From positions 1-50,550 of the forward strand of contig JAGVXD010000002.1 of NCBI GenBank assembly GCA_018303945.1: DNA of 50,550 nucleotides, read 5' to 3'. Positions 41,011 to 49,075 of this stretch are shown here, piece after piece (the first letter of the stretch is position 1; every line of letters begins with the position of its first letter). Under the pieces are notes generated by a model. It was given only the letters and a program-made list of their open reading frames with translations, was not told where the DNA came from and searched no databases. The position numbers and the translations under genes are program-made. Source of the stretch: Candidatus Pacearchaeota archaeon. GTDB lineage: Archaea > Nanobdellota > Nanobdellia > Pacearchaeales > GW2011-AR1.

Positions 41011-41370
41011 ATGGCTCAAAAAACAAGAACTCGCGAGATAAACATCGTCGATAAAGGCGGCACTTTCAATACTTTTTTTAGAAAGCTCACAGGCGATGAG
41101 CATGAGTATGATTTTGAAGGTCTTGAAATGTTGAGAAAATTGCTTAGCAATGAGAGAGCACGTGTTTTGCACACAATAAAATATCAAAATCCTCGTTCTC
41201 TTTACGAGCTGGCAAAATATCTGAAAAGAGACTTCAAGTCAGTCTCTGATGACATCAAATTATTGGAGCGTTTTGGCTTTGTTGAAATGGTTTCAGAAAG
41301 AACCGGAAAGAGGGAGCGCTTGCATCCGACATTGGTTGTAGAACGTCTTATCATTAATATAAAAATTTAA
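41011..41370 (+). CDS. Winged-helix transcriptional regulator (HVO_A0114-like)
   Basis: 119 residues. A helix-turn-helix is visible in LYELAKYLKRDFKSVSDDIKLLERFGFVEM, followed by the wing SERTGKRERLHPTLVV. The motif L-Y-E-L-A...R-D-x-K-x-V-x-x-D-I-K-x-L...G-L/F-V resembles the HVO_A0114 family of archaeal regulators. The N-terminal part (DKGGTFNTFFRKLTGDEHEYDFEGLEMLRKLLSNERARVLHTI) is helical and may dimerise. Its repeated upstream half-sites and position divergent from the S-layer gene suggest local control. Its end overlaps the convergent pilin-like gene by four bases. Confidence 0.75.
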   Translation: MAQKTRTREINIVDKGGTFNTFFRKLTGDEHEYDFEGLEMLRKLLSNERARVLHTIKYQNPRSLYELAKYLKRDFKSVSDDIKLLERFGFVEMVSERTGKRERLHPTLVVERLIINIKI

Positions 41371-41888
41371 CTGCATATTTTAAGAACAGTTTTTATACTT
41401 CCTCTTGAACTGCTGTCCCTTATTATAAATTCATCAGCCGCATATCCGCCGCCGCATTTTCCTTTTTCAAATCTTGCAATTAAGTTTCCACTGCTGGAAT
41501 TGCTTCCAGTTTGGTAATAGATTTCTGCAATATATCCTTTTAATGAGCTATCTTCTCCGGCATTCCATGCAGACTCTATCATTGTGCTGAATGTTTTGTT
41601 GAATAAATCACATACTTTTTCACCTGAAGGAAGACACTCTTGCCCGCTATTTCTCCCGCATTCAATTAAAAGCCCATCCATATCCAGATAAGAGAAAGAC
41701 TGATCTAAAGAGCATTCGCTTGTCGTTTTGTACGTGCTCTCAAGAAACTGTCTTACATCTAAGCTACCCGTGGATGAAGAGCTTTCCTGGCGCAAAACAA
41801 TTCCAAGTATAAACAATAGGACTATACTTACAATTATGACTATTGCTACAAACCCGACTGCTTCTTCCTGTCCTTTCTTTTCAATCAT
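41367..41888 (-). CDS. Pilin-like membrane protein 4 of the operon
   Basis: 173 residues from ATG 41888 (MIEKKGQEEAVGFVAIVIIV). The leader ends K-K-G-Q and is followed by a hydrophobic helix, as in archaeal prepilins. A TTG at 41918 would add ten residues. The ectodomain has about five cysteines (TTSECSLDQ, LLIECGRNSGQECL, KVCDLF, KGKCGGGY, LKICS). The start lies within a 34-bp tandem duplication (41871-41938) that placed a second copy of the ATG region before it. Last gene of a four-gene operon. Confidence 0.75.
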   Translation of the reverse strand: MIEKKGQEEAVGFVAIVIIVSIVLLFILGIVLRQESSSSTGSLDVRQFLESTYKTTSECSLDQSFSYLDMDGLLIECGRNSGQECLPSGEKVCDLFNKTFSTMIESAWNAGEDSSLKGYIAEIYYQTGSNSSSGNLIARFEKGKCGGGYAADEFIIRDSSSRGSIKTVLKICS

Positions 41889-41938
41889 TTTAAGCTTCTC
41901 CCAGTCCTTTCTTTTCAATCATTTTAAGCTTCTCCCAG
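41871..41938. repeat. Perfect 34-bp tandem duplication at an operon junction
   Basis: Bases 41871-41904 and 41905-41938 are identical. The unit contains the ATG region of the downstream gene together with the last codons of the upstream gene. Because 34 is not a multiple of three, the outer ATG (41922) now opens a ten-codon frame, MIEKKGLGEA, that ends just before the inner ATG (41888). The outer copy still forms the ATGA overlap with the upstream stop. Confidence 0.9.
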
Positions 41939-42413
41939 CAGCATATACTCTCCCTAGAGAGCATTTAACATGGGTGCTTTTCCAATGGCATAATGAGACA
42001 AATGCGGTGGAAGTAACGCCGTAATCTTCCTTATTTTTTATAAGTGTAATCTTGTTGCATTCAGGATATATGCTTTGAATGCATTCTTCCTCTGGCAAGA
42101 TAGGATATATTTGCTCAAAAGCAAGATAATCCAATTCCCACAGATTTGATTCACTTGTATTTCTAATCTGCTGTTTTAAGGCCATTGCCTTATCTAAATC
42201 TACGCATCCGTTGCATTCAGACCAGCTAAGTTCAGGAACAGATGCAATTTTTCTTGCAATTGCTTGGGCCTCTTCTTCTCTTAGATTTTCTACAGAATCG
42301 GTAAGGCGCGAGCCGGCAATAGAGAGATAAATTATGCTTACCAGGGCAAAAAATATGAATAAGGCTACTAAAATAAAAGCCATTTCCTGTATCTTTATCT
42401 GTCCAAGCTTCAT
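41919..42413 (-). CDS. Pilin-like membrane protein 3 of the operon
   Basis: 164 residues from ATG 42413, which overlaps the upstream stop as ATGA; a longer frame starts at 42440. The N-terminus MKLGQIKIQEMAFILVALFI has glycine then Q-I-x-x-Q-E-M and a hydrophobic helix, a good class III signal with the conserved acidic residue at +6. The ectodomain contains several cysteines (SECNGCVD, EEECIQSIYPECN, SLCHWK, VKCSLG). Function unknown; likely envelope-associated. Confidence 0.75.
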   Translation of the reverse strand: MKLGQIKIQEMAFILVALFIFFALVSIIYLSIAGSRLTDSVENLREEEAQAIARKIASVPELSWSECNGCVDLDKAMALKQQIRNTSESNLWELDYLAFEQIYPILPEEECIQSIYPECNKITLIKNKEDYGVTSTAFVSLCHWKSTHVKCSLGRVYAAGRSLK

Positions 42414-43384
42414 GCCATGCGCTCCTTCCATAATTGGCATATTAAGTTATTGTTTTCTCTGTCTAGATTTATCGCAATTTGTTTAAGATTAGAAATGTCT
42501 CTTGAAGTAGCATTCTTAGCGCTTTTGCTATATATTGCTAACATAGGTTGCAGAGCGCTTCCGCATCCTGAAGAGGAAGAAGAGATTATAGAGATTTTAG
42601 TCAAATAAAGTTCTGCAAGACTAGAGCCGCGCTTCATCATTCTCTGTACCTCGCATTCATATATAGATGATTCAGCAAATATGGCTCCATATATTAAAGC
42701 TCCTTCATAATATAATCCTCTTCCTTCCCTGAAAACTCTTTGAGCAGCAGTATCAACGGAAACATCACATCTCTTTCCCTGACTGACTGCTCCTGTTGAA
42801 AAGCAGACCATCGTGCTATTTTTAGGACATAAATTGCTTGAGCCAGTTATTGTAAGAGCGCTCTCGTTTATGCCAAGAGAACTTAACTCATCTTCTATTT
42901 CTGTTGGGGGATTAAGAAAGCAGTATGGTTCATTCCACATGACTATTACATCGCCTATCTTAAATGGAAATGTAAATGGCTTTACTAAAAGATAGAATTT
43001 CTCTCCCTCTAAATTAGCAGAGGAAAAAATATACTTGTTTGTTATTTTTTTAGGAACCCCGAAATCCTGCCAAGGTTTTCCTATGCCGGAGCGCTGGGCT
43101 ATTCTTATAGATTGTTCTCCAAAATTTCCAGAAACAGAACAGCCCATAGATATTCTAGTCTGGACAGGAAAACTTATTGTTCCCGGTTTACTTGCCGACT
43201 CAATAGAAGTCTCAAGAGGATGAAGCAAAGTCCCAAGAATCTGTGCCGCACTGCTATCTTCGTAATTTCTTTCAGTGCTTGTAATGCGTGTAACAGCATA
43301 AATAGCGAGCACTATCACCATCCCCCCAACAATTACTGAAAATATCCACCCAAAACTCAATTCTATCCCTCTTTTTTCTTTCAT
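42410..43384 (-). CDS. Pilin-like membrane protein 2 of the operon
   Basis: 324 residues. Leader MKEKRGIELSFGWIFSVIVGG: basic, glycine, then I-E-L-S-F and a hydrophobic helix, as in archaeal prepilin-like proteins. The large ectodomain has scattered cysteines (GCSVSG, PYCFLN, LCPKN, VCFST, KRCDVS, YECEVQ, SGCGS, NLICQLW). Start and stop both overlap neighbouring genes as ATGA. The four genes of this operon share the same N-terminal layout but little else, as in minor-pilin sets. Confidence 0.75.
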   Translation of the reverse strand: MKEKRGIELSFGWIFSVIVGGMVIVLAIYAVTRITSTERNYEDSSAAQILGTLLHPLETSIESASKPGTISFPVQTRISMGCSVSGNFGEQSIRIAQRSGIGKPWQDFGVPKKITNKYIFSSANLEGEKFYLLVKPFTFPFKIGDVIVMWNEPYCFLNPPTEIEDELSSLGINESALTITGSSNLCPKNSTMVCFSTGAVSQGKRCDVSVDTAAQRVFREGRGLYYEGALIYGAIFAESSIYECEVQRMMKRGSSLAELYLTKISIISSSSSGCGSALQPMLAIYSKSAKNATSRDISNLKQIAINLDRENNNLICQLWKERMA

Positions 43385-43869
43385 GGTTTTAGTGTTACTA
43401 GATTATCGCTGCTTCTTTCCTTTATTAATCTTAAAGATACTTCTCCTTCTTTTGTTTTGACACAGAATGACTTAGGTATGCTGGCATGTTCAAGCTTGTG
43501 GAACCCAAGATTGCTGTCACATGCTCTTAATGTAGGATACATAAATACATTATAATCAAATTCACTATATCTTTGCAAGACTCTTTGTTCATTGGAATAG
43601 TTTGAGATGCTAAGTAGTTGAGGACTGCCAAAGCACACACTTTCAACCTTTCCAGACAAACCACTCCTGAATATTTTTTCAGCCAAAGGAGACCTCCAGA
43701 CATTATCAACTTCTTTTTCCAAGTCATCATAAAATAATTGTATTTTAAGACACTCCCCAGTATCCAAGAACCTGGTTATGATATAGAATGCAACTGCAAC
43801 TGTTACAATAATAAGTATAATTGAAAATATCATCCCAAAAGAAAGCTGAAGCTGACCTCTTTTTTGCAT
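43381..43869 (-). CDS. Pilin-like membrane protein 1 of the operon
   Basis: 162 residues. Leader MQKRGQLQLSFGMIFSIILI with glycine-Q-L-Q-L-S-F and a hydrophobic helix. It is closest in its N-terminus to the next gene (KRGIELSFGWIFS). The ectodomain has a few cysteines (GECLKIQ, ESVCFGS, LRACDS, SFCVKTK). First gene of the operon; its promoter must lie in the 40-base gap to 43909, or it may be cotranscribed from the rnp2 side. Confidence 0.75.
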   Translation of the reverse strand: MQKRGQLQLSFGMIFSIILIIVTVAVAFYIITRFLDTGECLKIQLFYDDLEKEVDNVWRSPLAEKIFRSGLSGKVESVCFGSPQLLSISNYSNEQRVLQRYSEFDYNVFMYPTLRACDSNLGFHKLEHASIPKSFCVKTKEGEVSLRLIKERSSDNLVTLKP

Positions 43870-43908
43870 ACATCACCCAGCTTTCTAGAATAATTAAAGG
43901 TTTCTATA

Positions 43909-44196
43909 TTACATTTTGATGCCTTTCAATGTCCCTGAAACTTTCAATATTCTTATTTCTTGAGGAGAAAGTTCACACGCAGCGCGAAAATAATCAACAC
44001 CTTCACGATTAATAGAAACCACAAATCTCTTATCTTCTTTTTTGCCTTTTATGTCTATAAATTCCATGTTTAATTTTGAAACTCCAATACTTCCAAGAGA
44101 ATTAATCAACGCCTCTTCAAGTTTTTCTTTTCCTTTTGATTCAATAAGTATATATCTCACTTTTGAGCGTTCGCTTGGTTTTAATGAGCTTTTCAT
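43909..44196 (-). CDS. rnp2: RNase P protein component 2 (Pop5/Rpp14 family)
   Basis: 95 residues, near the normal length. It is one of the protein subunits of archaeal RNase P, which matures tRNA 5' ends. The pattern K-V-R-Y-I-L-I-E at the N-terminus, ALINSLGSIGVSKLNMEFIDIKGK in the middle, RFVVSINREGVDYFRAACEL, and the C-terminal ILKVSGTLKGIK match Pop5. The start overlaps the stop of the protease gene (ATGA), an odd pairing. The other RNase P genes are not in the window. Confidence 0.75.
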   Translation of the reverse strand: MKSSLKPSERSKVRYILIESKGKEKLEEALINSLGSIGVSKLNMEFIDIKGKKEDKRFVVSINREGVDYFRAACELSPQEIRILKVSGTLKGIKM

Positions 44197-45068
44197 GCAG
44201 TGTTTACAAGTGTGGTGTTTACCAAAGCATTAATTGCATTTTTGAGGGCATTGCTTTCAAGAGCAAATCCCAAACTTTCTGCATCTCCAACTTTGAAATT
44301 ATTTATTCCAACTACTTTTCCTTGAGTATCTATTAATGGCCCGCCTGAATTTCCGGGATTTAGCGACACATCTGTTTGTATATATTCAGAGCGTCCATTT
44401 GGGCCAACACGATTAAGCGCAGATATTATGCCTTCAGTAACTGTAAATGAGAGTCCAAGAGGATTGCCTATGGCAATTACTTTGTTTCCTACTTGCAGTT
44501 GAGATGAGTCTGCGAGGACAAGAGGATTATAACTTCCTTCTATCTTAAGCAGGGCTAAATCTCTGAATTTATCAGAACCGATTATTTTTGCAGGAATAAG
44601 CTCACGATCATACGTTATAACATAAATCTTGTCTGTTCCTTCAGTCACATGATAGTTCGTCACTAAATAACCTTCTTTGTGTATTATGAATCCAGTGCCC
44701 ATTGAATCATCGGTTCTTATTGTTACGACGCTCTTGACTGCTCCCTTAACTATTTCGGAAAAATCCCCCTGCGAGGATTTCAATAGTTTTATCTCTTGCT
44801 CAAATGTATCTCTCTGCTGTGAAAGTGTTCTTGACATCTCATTTAGATTAAGAGTTATATCATTGAAGTTTCTTTGATTTTGAGATTCATAAGCGCTTAT
44901 AAGAGAGATTAGATAGTCAGAAAGATTTGTGAGGCGATTTTCTACACTGTTGAGTGCAGCATCAGTTCTAGATACTTTTGAACTTAGGCTTACAAATGAT
45001 ATTATATTAATAATTATTAAAATGAATATGAGAATATAAAGAACATTTCTGTGATGGTGGTTTACCAT
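44193..45068 (-). CDS. HtrA/DegP-like serine protease without PDZ domain
   Basis: 291 residues from ATG 45068 (a TTG at 45080 is less likely). One N-terminal membrane helix (YILIFILIIINIISFVSL, about 10-27), a coiled-coil segment (about 30-95), then a trypsin-like domain with the triad in TNYHVTEG (His), RDLALLKI (Asp) and NPGNSGGPLI (Ser). Unlike most HtrA proteins it ends shortly after the protease domain, with no PDZ. It is likely anchored with the catalytic domain outside the cell, acting in envelope quality control. Confidence 0.9.
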   Translation of the reverse strand: MVNHHHRNVLYILIFILIIINIISFVSLSSKVSRTDAALNSVENRLTNLSDYLISLISAYESQNQRNFNDITLNLNEMSRTLSQQRDTFEQEIKLLKSSQGDFSEIVKGAVKSVVTIRTDDSMGTGFIIHKEGYLVTNYHVTEGTDKIYVITYDRELIPAKIIGSDKFRDLALLKIEGSYNPLVLADSSQLQVGNKVIAIGNPLGLSFTVTEGIISALNRVGPNGRSEYIQTDVSLNPGNSGGPLIDTQGKVVGINNFKVGDAESLGFALESNALKNAINALVNTTLVNTA

Positions 45069-45149
45069 ACTATTACACAAACGGGATGTTTTTATAGTTT
45101 GCTAAAGTTCTTTAAAAAGCTATTTAAACTCAAATTAATTTAGCTAAGC

Positions 45150-46481
45150 ATGAAGATTCATGCAATCGGAGGGTATAGTGAAGTTGGAAAGAACATGACT
45201 GCCCTTGAAAGCGGAGACGATGTGTTTCTTTTTGATGCCGGATTGTTCTTGCCAGCTATCGTTGGCGTAACAGAAAGAGAAAGAATACAGACTGAAAAGG
45301 GAATGCGCGCTCTCGGAGCTCTGCCAGATGATATCTATCTTGATAAGCACGGTCTTAGGGAGAAAGTAAGAGCAATATTAATTTCACATGCCCATCTTGA
45401 TCATGTCGGAGGAGTGCCTTATATAGCTCCAAGGTATAAAGCAAATGTTTTAGGAACGCCTTTCACAATGGAAGTTCTCAAGGTTTTAATGGCTGATTCA
45501 CAGCAGCATTTGAGAAACAAAATAATATCAGTCAATGTAGACGGAAGTTATTTAGTTAAGGGAAAGAGAAATTATAAGGTTGAATTCATTAATATGACTC
45601 ATTCAACTATTCAAAGCTCAATAATAGCTGTTCACACTCCTGAAGGCATAGTTTTATACGCAAACGATTACAAACTGGATAATTCTCCTATATTTGGGGA
45701 CAAGCCAAATTATAGAAGATTAAAAGAGCTTGCACACATAGGAATAAAGGCACTCATAGTGGACTGCCTTTATGCCCCAGATGATAGAAAAACTCCTTCA
45801 GAGAAGATTGCAAAAGGTCTTCTTGAAGACGTATTTTTCACCACAGACAACAAAAACTCTGGAATAATAGTCACGACTTTTTCTTCTCACATTGCCCGTC
45901 TTAAAACTATTACGGAAATAGGACGCAGGCTTAACAGAGAAGTAGTATTTCTTGGAAGAAGCCTGCAAAAATATGTAACTGCGGCAAATAATGTAGGCAA
46001 AGCCCCTTTTAGAAATCAGATAAATCTCCTTACTTACAAAAACCAAATGGAAAGAATGCTTAAAAAAATAAATAAAAGGAAAAGAGATTATTTAGTCGTC
46101 TGTACAGGACATCAAGGCGAACCCGGCTCCATTCTGGACAGGATATCCCGCAATCAACTTCCATTAAGAATTTCCTCCGATGACCACATCATATTTTCTT
46201 CAAAAACAATTCCAACTCCAATTAATGAGGCAAATAGGGCAGAACTTGAGAATAGGTTAAAAAGATATCATGTACGTATTTTTGATAATGTCCATGTTTC
46301 TGGCCACGGAGGGAGAGAGGACCTTAGAGATTTGATTAAGCTTTTAAAACCAGAGCACATTATACCTTCACATGGCGAGAATGCAAAACGTCTTGCAGGA
46401 GCAAAACTGGCTGAAGAGATGGGTTACGTAATTGGTAAGAATGTTCATCTTATTGAAAATGGGAGAACGTTGTCAATTTAA
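45150..46481 (+). CDS. rnj: Ribonuclease J (metallo-beta-lactamase/beta-CASP)
   Basis: 443 residues. A 5'-3' exo/endoribonuclease for RNA decay and processing. The zinc motif SHAHLDHVGG is at about residue 75, followed by NMTHSTIQSS and YANDYKLDNSP, the beta-CASP region (VTTFSSHIARLKTI; GRSLQKYVTAA; VCTGHQGEPGSILDRIS) and the C-terminal VHVSGHGGREDLRDLIKLLKPEHIIPSHGE, with the final His ligands. The start ATG 45150 is divergent from the protease gene. Its stop overlaps the next start by one base. Confidence 0.95.
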   Translation: MKIHAIGGYSEVGKNMTALESGDDVFLFDAGLFLPAIVGVTERERIQTEKGMRALGALPDDIYLDKHGLREKVRAILISHAHLDHVGGVPYIAPRYKANVLGTPFTMEVLKVLMADSQQHLRNKIISVNVDGSYLVKGKRNYKVEFINMTHSTIQSSIIAVHTPEGIVLYANDYKLDNSPIFGDKPNYRRLKELAHIGIKALIVDCLYAPDDRKTPSEKIAKGLLEDVFFTTDNKNSGIIVTTFSSHIARLKTITEIGRRLNREVVFLGRSLQKYVTAANNVGKAPFRNQINLLTYKNQMERMLKKINKRKRDYLVVCTGHQGEPGSILDRISRNQLPLRISSDDHIIFSSKTIPTPINEANRAELENRLKRYHVRIFDNVHVSGHGGREDLRDLIKLLKPEHIIPSHGENAKRLAGAKLAEEMGYVIGKNVHLIENGRTLSI

Positions 46482-46888
46482 TGAAAGATGAAATAATAGG
46501 GGGGATAAGAAATGCTCTTGAAAGAGGCGCGACTCTTGAAGAAGCAGTTAAGAGTTTTGTTAATGCTGGATATAATCCCGCAGAAGTCAGGGAAGCAGCA
46601 TCAATGCTTGCAACAAGCGCGAGCATCATAGCCCAGCCCAGCCATGCTTCCAACATCTCTCCCCCATTTTCAAATCCCCCTATACTGCCAAATCCTGAAG
46701 TGCAAAAATCTCAAACTCCCGCCATTCTTCAAAATAATGATAATATTAGAACAAACGCATCTCCACAGCCAAAAAAAACAAACAAAGTATTTATTTCACT
46801 TTTAATTCTATTCCTTGGCCTTATAGCTCTTCTCATTCTTCTTGTTATATTTAAGGACTCTATCCTTCAGGCAATGTTTGGGAAATGA
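46481..46888 (+). CDS. Small membrane protein with UBA-like N-terminus
   Basis: 135 residues. N-terminal three-helix-like unit (IIGGIRNALERGATLEEAVKSFVNAGYNPAEVREAASML) resembling that of the gene at 11730, then a Pro/Ser/Asn-rich linker (about 50-95), then one hydrophobic helix near the C-terminus (FISLLILFLGLIALLILLVIF) and a short tail. The start shares one base with the RNase J stop (TAATG), so it is translationally coupled to RNase J. Function unknown. Confidence 0.7.
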   Translation: MKDEIIGGIRNALERGATLEEAVKSFVNAGYNPAEVREAASMLATSASIIAQPSHASNISPPFSNPPILPNPEVQKSQTPAILQNNDNIRTNASPQPKKTNKVFISLLILFLGLIALLILLVIFKDSILQAMFGK

Positions 46889-47643
46889 ATATGGGCAAAC
46901 ACTCACCCGTTACACTGATAATTAAAGCGGCTAAGGACTTTCTAAATAATCCCATTTTGGCTTTCCCCCCATTAATGGCTTTCCTCCTTCTTGTGCTTCT
47001 CTCTTATCTTTCACAAATTATATCATTAAACATATCCTCAAACGCCGGTCAGATTATCTGGCTTTTTCTTTACTCCATTATTTCACTTATTTTTTTGTCT
47101 TTCTCCTTCACAGTGCTTCTCTTTCTTGCTTTATCTCTAAGCAAGGCAAACCATCCTAAACCATATAAAATATTATTGTCAGATTCAATAATCAGAGCAA
47201 AGAGTGTCTGGCACAGAAACTTCCTGAACATGATATTAATTGCCCTGTCTTCAATGGTTCTTGTCCTTCTAGCCAACTTCATAGGACGCATGGCTTCATT
47301 GTTAGGTTACTCTTTCGCAATAATTATATTTATTTTAGTAATGTTTTCAGGGCTTGCGGGAGGCATAATCTTTCTCACTTTTTCAACATCTTATGCCGTG
47401 ATTAACGGCTCTCCAGTATTAGAAAGCATAATATTTAGTGCAAGATTGGTTAAAACTAGATACATTGAAGTCTTAAGCATAATTATCTTTTTCTTAGTAT
47501 TATATAAGTTAATATCTTTTATTCCAAATGTTTTTTTTGTAGAGATAATACAATCACTTATAATAGCTCCGATTCTTTCCCTAGTTCTTGTAAGATTTGT
47601 CCTTTCTTCAGGAGGCGCCAATGTTTTACCAGCCCAGAGATGA
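46885..47643 (+). CDS. Polytopic membrane protein, about six helices
   Basis: 252 residues. Hydrophobic segments at about 22-48, 56-82, 110-135, 140-165, 192-212 and 218-245, with charged loops (SLSKANHPKPYKILLSDSIIRAKSVWHRN). The start overlaps the previous stop as ATGA. The layout resembles generic DPANN membrane proteins of unknown function; no enzyme motifs are seen. Its 3' end overlaps the methyltransferase start by 23 bases. Confidence 0.65.
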   Translation: MNMGKHSPVTLIIKAAKDFLNNPILAFPPLMAFLLLVLLSYLSQIISLNISSNAGQIIWLFLYSIISLIFLSFSFTVLLFLALSLSKANHPKPYKILLSDSIIRAKSVWHRNFLNMILIALSSMVLVLLANFIGRMASLLGYSFAIIIFILVMFSGLAGGIIFLTFSTSYAVINGSPVLESIIFSARLVKTRYIEVLSIIIFFLVLYKLISFIPNVFFVEIIQSLIIAPILSLVLVRFVLSSGGANVLPAQR

Positions 47644-48148
47644 TTCTTTTCTTCTTAAGGAACAAGTTATTAAATTATCCAAAGGAAAAAGAGTTTTAGA
47701 TATGGGTACAGGTTCAGGAATTCAGGCAGAAACAGCTCTAAATAATTGTGCAAAATCAGTGCTCGCAGCAGACATAAATAATGAATGCTCATCAATATTG
47801 AAAAAGAAGGGAATAAAGTTTATTCAATCTGACTTATTTTCAGACGTCAAAGGCAGGTTTGACTTGATTATTTTCAATCCTCCCTATCTTCCTTTGGATA
47901 AGAGAGAAGATGAGGAGAGCTCTCTAACTACATCTGGAGGTAAAAGGGGAGATGAATTGATTTTGCGTTTTCTAAAACAATCTTCAGGGCATTTGGCAAG
48001 AGAAGGGATAATTCTACTTTTGCTTTCCTCTCTTACTCCTCAAAATTCAATAAAAAGATTGCTAAAAAAATTAAATATGAATTGCAAAGTAATTTCAGAA
48101 AAGAATATCTTCATGGAGAAATTGGAAGTTTGGAAGATTTCCAACTAA
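47621..48148 (+). CDS. HemK2/Mtq2-like SAM-dependent methyltransferase
   Basis: 175 residues from ATG 47621, which follows GGAGG by about 5 bases inside the end of the preceding gene; a longer in-frame start at 47597 lacks such a site. The SAM-binding motif is VLDMGTGSGIQAE (about 31-43), the acidic loop AADINNE follows, and the catalytic N-P-P-Y motif is in FNPPYLPLDK (about 87-96). The N-terminal YQPRDDSFLL is typical of archaeal HemK2-type enzymes that methylate glutamine in release factor aRF1 together with Trm112. Confidence 0.85.
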   Translation: MFYQPRDDSFLLKEQVIKLSKGKRVLDMGTGSGIQAETALNNCAKSVLAADINNECSSILKKKGIKFIQSDLFSDVKGRFDLIIFNPPYLPLDKREDEESSLTTSGGKRGDELILRFLKQSSGHLAREGIILLLLSSLTPQNSIKRLLKKLNMNCKVISEKNIFMEKLEVWKISN

Positions 48149-48313
48149 GCCACATTAGCCAATGCGTTTAAATACTCTTCCTTGCCCCTTTTTGGATTTA
48201 TGTGTTCATTGACTTTTTTCTCAAAGCATGGCTGATAAAGTCTGTCTCTGCAAGGTGTAAGACGAAGCATAGAAAATGCCAAGATTTAAAATGTCTCAAA
48301 TGTTCGGCTATTT

Positions 48314-48703
48314 ATGGACGAGAGATTATTGGCTGAAGCTTCAGCCCTTGAACAGTACACGCAGGATTTGGAACAGCATTACCAGATGATTGTTCAACAG
48401 CTTAAAGAACTTGATGATTTTTATAATCAGATTGAAGAGATATTACCTGCAAAAGACCAGCAGATTCTCGCGCCTATTGGAAAAGGAGTGTATGTTAAGA
48501 CTTATTTTTCAGATGAGAAGTTCTTTGTAAATATTGGGGCAGGAGTAATAATAAAGAAAAACCGCGAACAGCTAAAAAAGACTATAGAAGACCAGAGAAA
48601 AAAATTGCATGAGTCAAGAACCCATATCCTTGGACAGCTAGAATTCTATGCAGACAAGCTTAATACTATTATGCATGCTCTTCAAGATACAATGAAGGTA
48701 TAA
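48314..48703 (+). CDS. pfdA: Prefoldin subunit alpha
   Basis: 129 residues. Long coiled-coil helices at both ends (EASALEQYTQDLEQHYQMIVQQLKELDDFYNQIEEI; EQLKKTIEDQRKKLHESRTHILGQLEFYADKLNTIM) flank the beta region ILAPIGKGVYVKTYFSDEKFFVNIGAGVIIKK. It assembles with the beta subunit encoded at 31683-32027. TATA-like GCGTTTAAATACTC at about 48164-48177 would give a leader of about 115 bases. A 44-codon open frame from GTG 48202 (with four cysteines) overlaps the start but is not clearly coding. Confidence 0.92.
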   Translation: MDERLLAEASALEQYTQDLEQHYQMIVQQLKELDDFYNQIEEILPAKDQQILAPIGKGVYVKTYFSDEKFFVNIGAGVIIKKNREQLKKTIEDQRKKLHESRTHILGQLEFYADKLNTIMHALQDTMKV

Positions 48704-48775
48704 TATCAAATAATTTTTATTGCTCAAACTGGATGCAATACTCTGCAGCCCGCTACGATAGTTTACAGTTTGAGG

Positions 48776-48851
48776 CTTAAAAATACCTCGAAGTTTGCTC
48801 TGATTGGGATTTTCTTAAAAATACCTCGAAGTTTGCTCTGATTGGGATTTT
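48776..48851. repeat. Perfect 38-bp tandem duplication in an intergenic region
   Basis: Bases 48776-48813 and 48814-48851 are identical. They lie after prefoldin alpha, next to an inverted repeat CTCAAACT (48723-48730) / AGTTTGAG (48767-48774). No gene is evident in 48704-49075. Like the 34-bp duplication at 41871-41938, it is a short exact tandem repeat and could be replication slippage or an assembly effect. Confidence 0.9.
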
Positions 48852-48989
48852 TATTTATTCAAATGGGTCTTATACCTTATAATTTTGTTTAAGAGATTGT
48901 TCGTCGGCTTTTTCTTCTATTTCTAGAACACTTTGAGCACAAGAAAATCCTACGGATTTTCTGATGTATTAATAGTCAAACTGTTCAAT

Positions 48990-49029
48990 TACAGAGAATT
49001 TATTAATTCTTAACATTAAATTCTCCGTA
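48990..49029. repeat. Inverted repeat with TACAGAGAA arms
   Basis: TACAGAGAATTTA (48990-49002) pairs with TAAATTCTCCGTA (49017-49029) with one mismatch over 13 bases and a 14-base loop. The nine-base arm start TACAGAGAA is the complement of the right-end motif of the dispersed elements (TTCTCTGTA at 19372-19380), and a similar short palindrome TACAGAGAATTCTGTA lies at 27576-27591. It may be a terminator or a solo member of that family. A TATA-like TTTTTATAAACTG follows at about 49045, fitting the gene at 49076. Confidence 0.5.
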
Positions 49030-49075
49030 AGGCAGTCATCTATATTTTTATAAACTGGGAGAAATATCAAAGAAA

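Noticed and set aside
48202-48336. 44-codon frame from GTG with four cysteines before prefoldin alpha
   Set aside because: It could be a small zinc-binding protein, but it has no ribosome site, overlaps the prefoldin start and shows no recognised motif.
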